NCBI GenBank assembly: GCA_021205225.1 | Contig: JAJPXX010000060.1 | Span: 1-41,781, forward strand | DNA: 41,781 nt | Direction: 5' to 3' | From: Lachnospiraceae bacterium | GTDB taxonomy: Bacteria; Bacillota; Clostridia; Lachnospirales; Lachnospiraceae | Shown: piece by piece, positions 39,404 to 41,781 of the stretch | Numbering within the stretch: the stretch's first letter is position 1 | Layout of the letters: each line of letters starts with the position of its first letter | Notes under the pieces: model-generated | What the model saw: only the letters and a program-made list of their open reading frames with translations | The model's database searches: none | What the model was told of the DNA's origin: nothing | Made by a program: the position numbers and the translations under genes

Positions 39404-41563
39404 ATGGCAGTAACGATTTCAAGAAGGGACTTTTTGAAGGGAACAGCGGCGACGGCCGCGACTCTGGCGGTTTCTACAGCGTTTGGTGGTCTGTATACGC
39501 AGAAGGCGGTTCTGGCAGAGGAGGACTTTGATTTTAGCGCTTACACGGAGACTTCGACGGAGCTTTATTATGAGGTACTCGGCGAATTCTATGATTCGTA
39601 TCAGGTAGCCCTGGCAGCAGAGACTGTGCCGGAACGGTACGCGCTGATGGCGATTGCGGAGGCGAAGCTGATGGAGTCAGCGGTGACACTCCCGACCACG
39701 ACGGACGGCGGCTATTACCGGATTACGAAGATTGTGCCGGGGTCAGGTTCCAGCGTGATGTGGGGCAGTGATTCTTACCGGATGCACAATTATCTGCTGA
39801 CGACGGAAGCACTCAAAGCAGCGGATTATACAGAGTTGCGGACGATGTGGAATGAACTGCGCGGCACCGGTACCTTTATGGATTCCGCGCTGGCATACCT
39901 GGAGGAGAACGGCTACGAGACAAAGGATAACTACAGCCTGAATTACAATGCAGACGCGGTGACCTGGGATGTTTTGTCTTCTTCTTTGACGGTTGACTGT
40001 GAGAAGGTGGTACAGACCTATGACGGCCTTCTGGAATATGACAATGAGAACCAGTTGCAGCCGGCGCTGGCGGAGAGCTATGAAGTGTCAGACGACGGAC
40101 TGACCTATACCTTCCACATCCGCGAGGGCGTTTCCTGGGTGGATGTCCAGGGCAGAGAGGTTGCCGCTGTCGTGGCGGATGATTTTGTGGCTGGCCTGCA
40201 GCATATGATGGACGCGCAGGGCGGTCTGGAATACCTGATTGAGGGCATCATTAAGAACGCCAGCGAGTACATTTATGGCGAGATTACCGATTTCTCAGAG
40301 GTCGGCGTGGAAGCGACGGATGACACAACGCTTGTCTTTACGCTGGAGAATCCGTGCTCGTATTTCCTGACCATGCTTGGCTACAGCGTATTCGCGCCGA
40401 TGAGCCGCACCTATTATGAGTCCATGGGCGGCAAGTTTGGTATGGATTATGATCCGTCCGCGGCGGATTATACATACGGCAAAGGTCCGGATTCCATCGC
40501 GTACTGCGGCCCGTATCTGGTATCCAGCCTGACAGAGCAGAACTCGATTGTTTTCTCCGCAAACCCGACTTACTGGAACGCAGAAAATGTACGTTTGCAG
40601 ACCATTACCTGGAAATACAACGATGGCAGCGACCCGACGAAATATTATACCGATTTCACCTCCGGCACGATTGATTATGTCAGCCTGAGCGACTCGATCG
40701 TACAGCTTGCGGTGGACGACGGTATCTTTGATGACTATTCCGTAGTCTCCGGCACAGGTTCCATGACCTATTACAACAACTATAACCTGAACCGCATCGC
40801 GCTCGCGAATTTCAATGACGGCACGACCGCCGCTTCCTCGAAGACCGAGGAGGATGTGGAGCGCTGCAACCAGGCGATGCGCAACGTTCACTTCAGAAGA
40901 GCGCTTTCCTTCGCGACAGACAGAGGCTCCATGAATGCACAGTCTGTAGGCGAGGAGCTGAAGTTTGTTTCTGTCCGCAACTCACTGACGCCGGGTAGAT
41001 TCGTTACCCTGGATGAGGACGTGACCGTGGACATCAACGGCGAGGCGACCACCTTTGCGGCAGGTACCTATTATGGCGCGGTGATGCAGGCGCAGGTGGA
41101 CGCAGACGGCGTTCCAATGACCGTATACAGTGCGGACGCAGACGACGGCACAGGCAGCAGCGACGGCTTCGACGGCTGGTTTAATGAGGAAAATGCAGCG
41201 GCAGAGTTTGAGACAGCGGTTGCGGAGCTTGCCGAGGCTGGCGTAGAGGTCAGCGCGGAGAACCCGATTTACGTAGATCTGGTTTATGTATCACAGGTTG
41301 AGGCGCTGGTGAACCGCGCGAACGTCATGAAGCAGTCAATGGAGTCCATCCTCGGCGGAGCCGTGATTCTGAATCTTGTGGATGCGGGCGACTATGACGG
41401 CTGGTATTACGCAACCTACTATCCGAGCTATGGCTACGAGATGAACTGCGACATCAACGATGGCACCGGCTGGGGTCCGGACTATGGTGATCCGTCGACC
41501 TTCCTCGATACCGCGCTTCCGGATTACGTAGGATATACAACGAAGTGCTACGGACTGTTTTGA
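39404..41563 (+). CDS. Tat-exported peptide-binding protein of an ABC importer (SBP family 5), C-terminally short
   Basis: Oligopeptide-type binding protein, 719 residues. The N-terminus is a canonical twin-arginine signal, ISRRDFLKG (S6 R7 R8 x F10 L11 K12), then TAATAATLAVSTAFGG and a probable cleavage after VLA. No lipobox cysteine is present. About 120 residues of helical sequence precede the family 5 core, which begins near residue 190 (WDVLSSSLTVDCEKVVQTYDGLLEYD) and includes LAESYEVSDDGLTYTFHIREGVSW. The protein ends at GWGPDYGDPSTFLDTALPDY plus about ten residues, although family members usually run many more residues beyond this point. Downstream bases hold a terminator, not a continued frame. 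AGGAGG lies 8 bases before the ATG. No permease gene follows within the window. Confidence 0.87.
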   Translation: MAVTISRRDFLKGTAATAATLAVSTAFGGLYTQKAVLAEEDFDFSAYTETSTELYYEVLGEFYDSYQVALAAETVPERYALMAIAEAKLMESAVTLPTTTDGGYYRITKIVPGSGSSVMWGSDSYRMHNYLLTTEALKAADYTELRTMWNELRGTGTFMDSALAYLEENGYETKDNYSLNYNADAVTWDVLSSSLTVDCEKVVQTYDGLLEYDNENQLQPALAESYEVSDDGLTYTFHIREGVSWVDVQGREVAAVVADDFVAGLQHMMDAQGGLEYLIEGIIKNASEYIYGEITDFSEVGVEATDDTTLVFTLENPCSYFLTMLGYSVFAPMSRTYYESMGGKFGMDYDPSAADYTYGKGPDSIAYCGPYLVSSLTEQNSIVFSANPTYWNAENVRLQTITWKYNDGSDPTKYYTDFTSGTIDYVSLSDSIVQLAVDDGIFDDYSVVSGTGSMTYYNNYNLNRIALANFNDGTTAASSKTEEDVERCNQAMRNVHFRRALSFATDRGSMNAQSVGEELKFVSVRNSLTPGRFVTLDEDVTVDINGEATTFAAGTYYGAVMQAQVDADGVPMTVYSADADDGTGSSDGFDGWFNEENAAAEFETAVAELAEAGVEVSAENPIYVDLVYVSQVEALVNRANVMKQSMESILGGAVILNLVDAGDYDGWYYATYYPSYGYEMNCDINDGTGWGPDYGDPSTFLDTALPDYVGYTTKCYGLF

Positions 41564-41617
41564 TATAGTATTTGGCGGCGGAATGTCCTTTTAATATGGA
41601 AATGATTTGATATTTTG

Positions 41618-41647
41618 GAAGAGAGTCATTTTGGCTCTCTTCTTTTT
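41618..41647 (+). terminator. Rho-independent terminator after the peptide-binding protein gene
   Basis: GAAGAGAG (41618-41625) pairs with CTCTCTTC (41635-41642), followed by five Ts. It closes the transcript 54 bases after the stop, leaving the binding protein as a single-gene unit. Confidence 0.85.
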
Positions 41648-41690
41648 CAATTCCGTCTCCTGCTCGATCTGGATGATTTGCTGAAAAAGG

Positions 41691-41719
41691 TTGAGCTTTT
41701 GAAACTTATTCAGTATAAT
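41691..41719 (+). promoter_or_regulatory. Predicted sigma-A promoter near the window end
   Basis: TTGAGC (41691-41696), a 17-base spacer and a perfect TATAAT (41714-41719). Its gene lies beyond the window. Confidence 0.6.
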
Positions 41720-41781
41720 ATGCGCATAGAAAAGAAGGCTCGCAGCTGCGTCTAAGGCTATGAACAGGAATGGAGCGATTC

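Overview
The window looks like chromosome from a Gram-positive, spore-forming anaerobe of the class Clostridia, most likely Lachnospiraceae. The evidence is strong AGGAGG ribosome sites, many U-tailed hairpin terminators, a SleB-type cell-wall hydrolase, a YesM/YesN two-component pair beside LplB/YtcP sugar permeases, and a cobalamin riboswitch. The assignment is by gene content only; no rRNA or other species marker is present. All recognised genes but one (a serine hydrolase) lie on the + strand. No tRNA, rRNA, CRISPR array, transposase or phage gene was seen.

Layout. 1-4.4 kb: phosphate genes, a Na/Pi cotransporter, a 41-residue membrane peptide and polyphosphate kinase. 4.4-7.3 kb: a B6-vitamer kinase and a secreted SleB-type hydrolase with a Ser-rich linker. 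7.4-10.6 kb: a very long family 3 glycoside hydrolase with an internal insertion. 10.7-14.4 kb: ispE, a GntR/FCD repressor and argS, with a perfect palindrome (core TTGTATACAA) at the ispE promoter that is probably the repressor's own operator. 14.4-15.4 kb: a heavy-metal permease with a His/Cys-rich loop. 15.4-25 kb: a sugar-use locus with sensor kinase, AraC-type response regulator, Tat-type binding protein, two permeases and a second family 3 glycosidase. 25-30.5 kb: serine hydrolase, Hsp33, glutamine-dependent NAD synthetase and an orphan ECF-like sigma factor.

30.5-39.1 kb is the most interesting part. A cobalamin riboswitch with a long leader and terminator precedes an EXPORTED CbiK-type cobaltochelatase, a binding protein, a FecCD permease and an ABC ATPase with a C-terminal extension; an M3 oligopeptidase follows 16 bases later. 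The chelatase and the binding protein appear to carry the same kind of NEAT-like beta-sandwich domain. I infer an envelope system that handles cobalt or tetrapyrrole (corrin or heme-like) at the cell surface and imports the product, repressed when cobalamin is plentiful.

39.1-41.8 kb: a strong promoter, a 25-codon leader ORF containing a terminator hairpin, and a Tat-exported family 5 peptide-binding protein that stops early. A 60-base intergenic repeat occurs twice in full and once in part (10.64, 33.0 and 39.12 kb).
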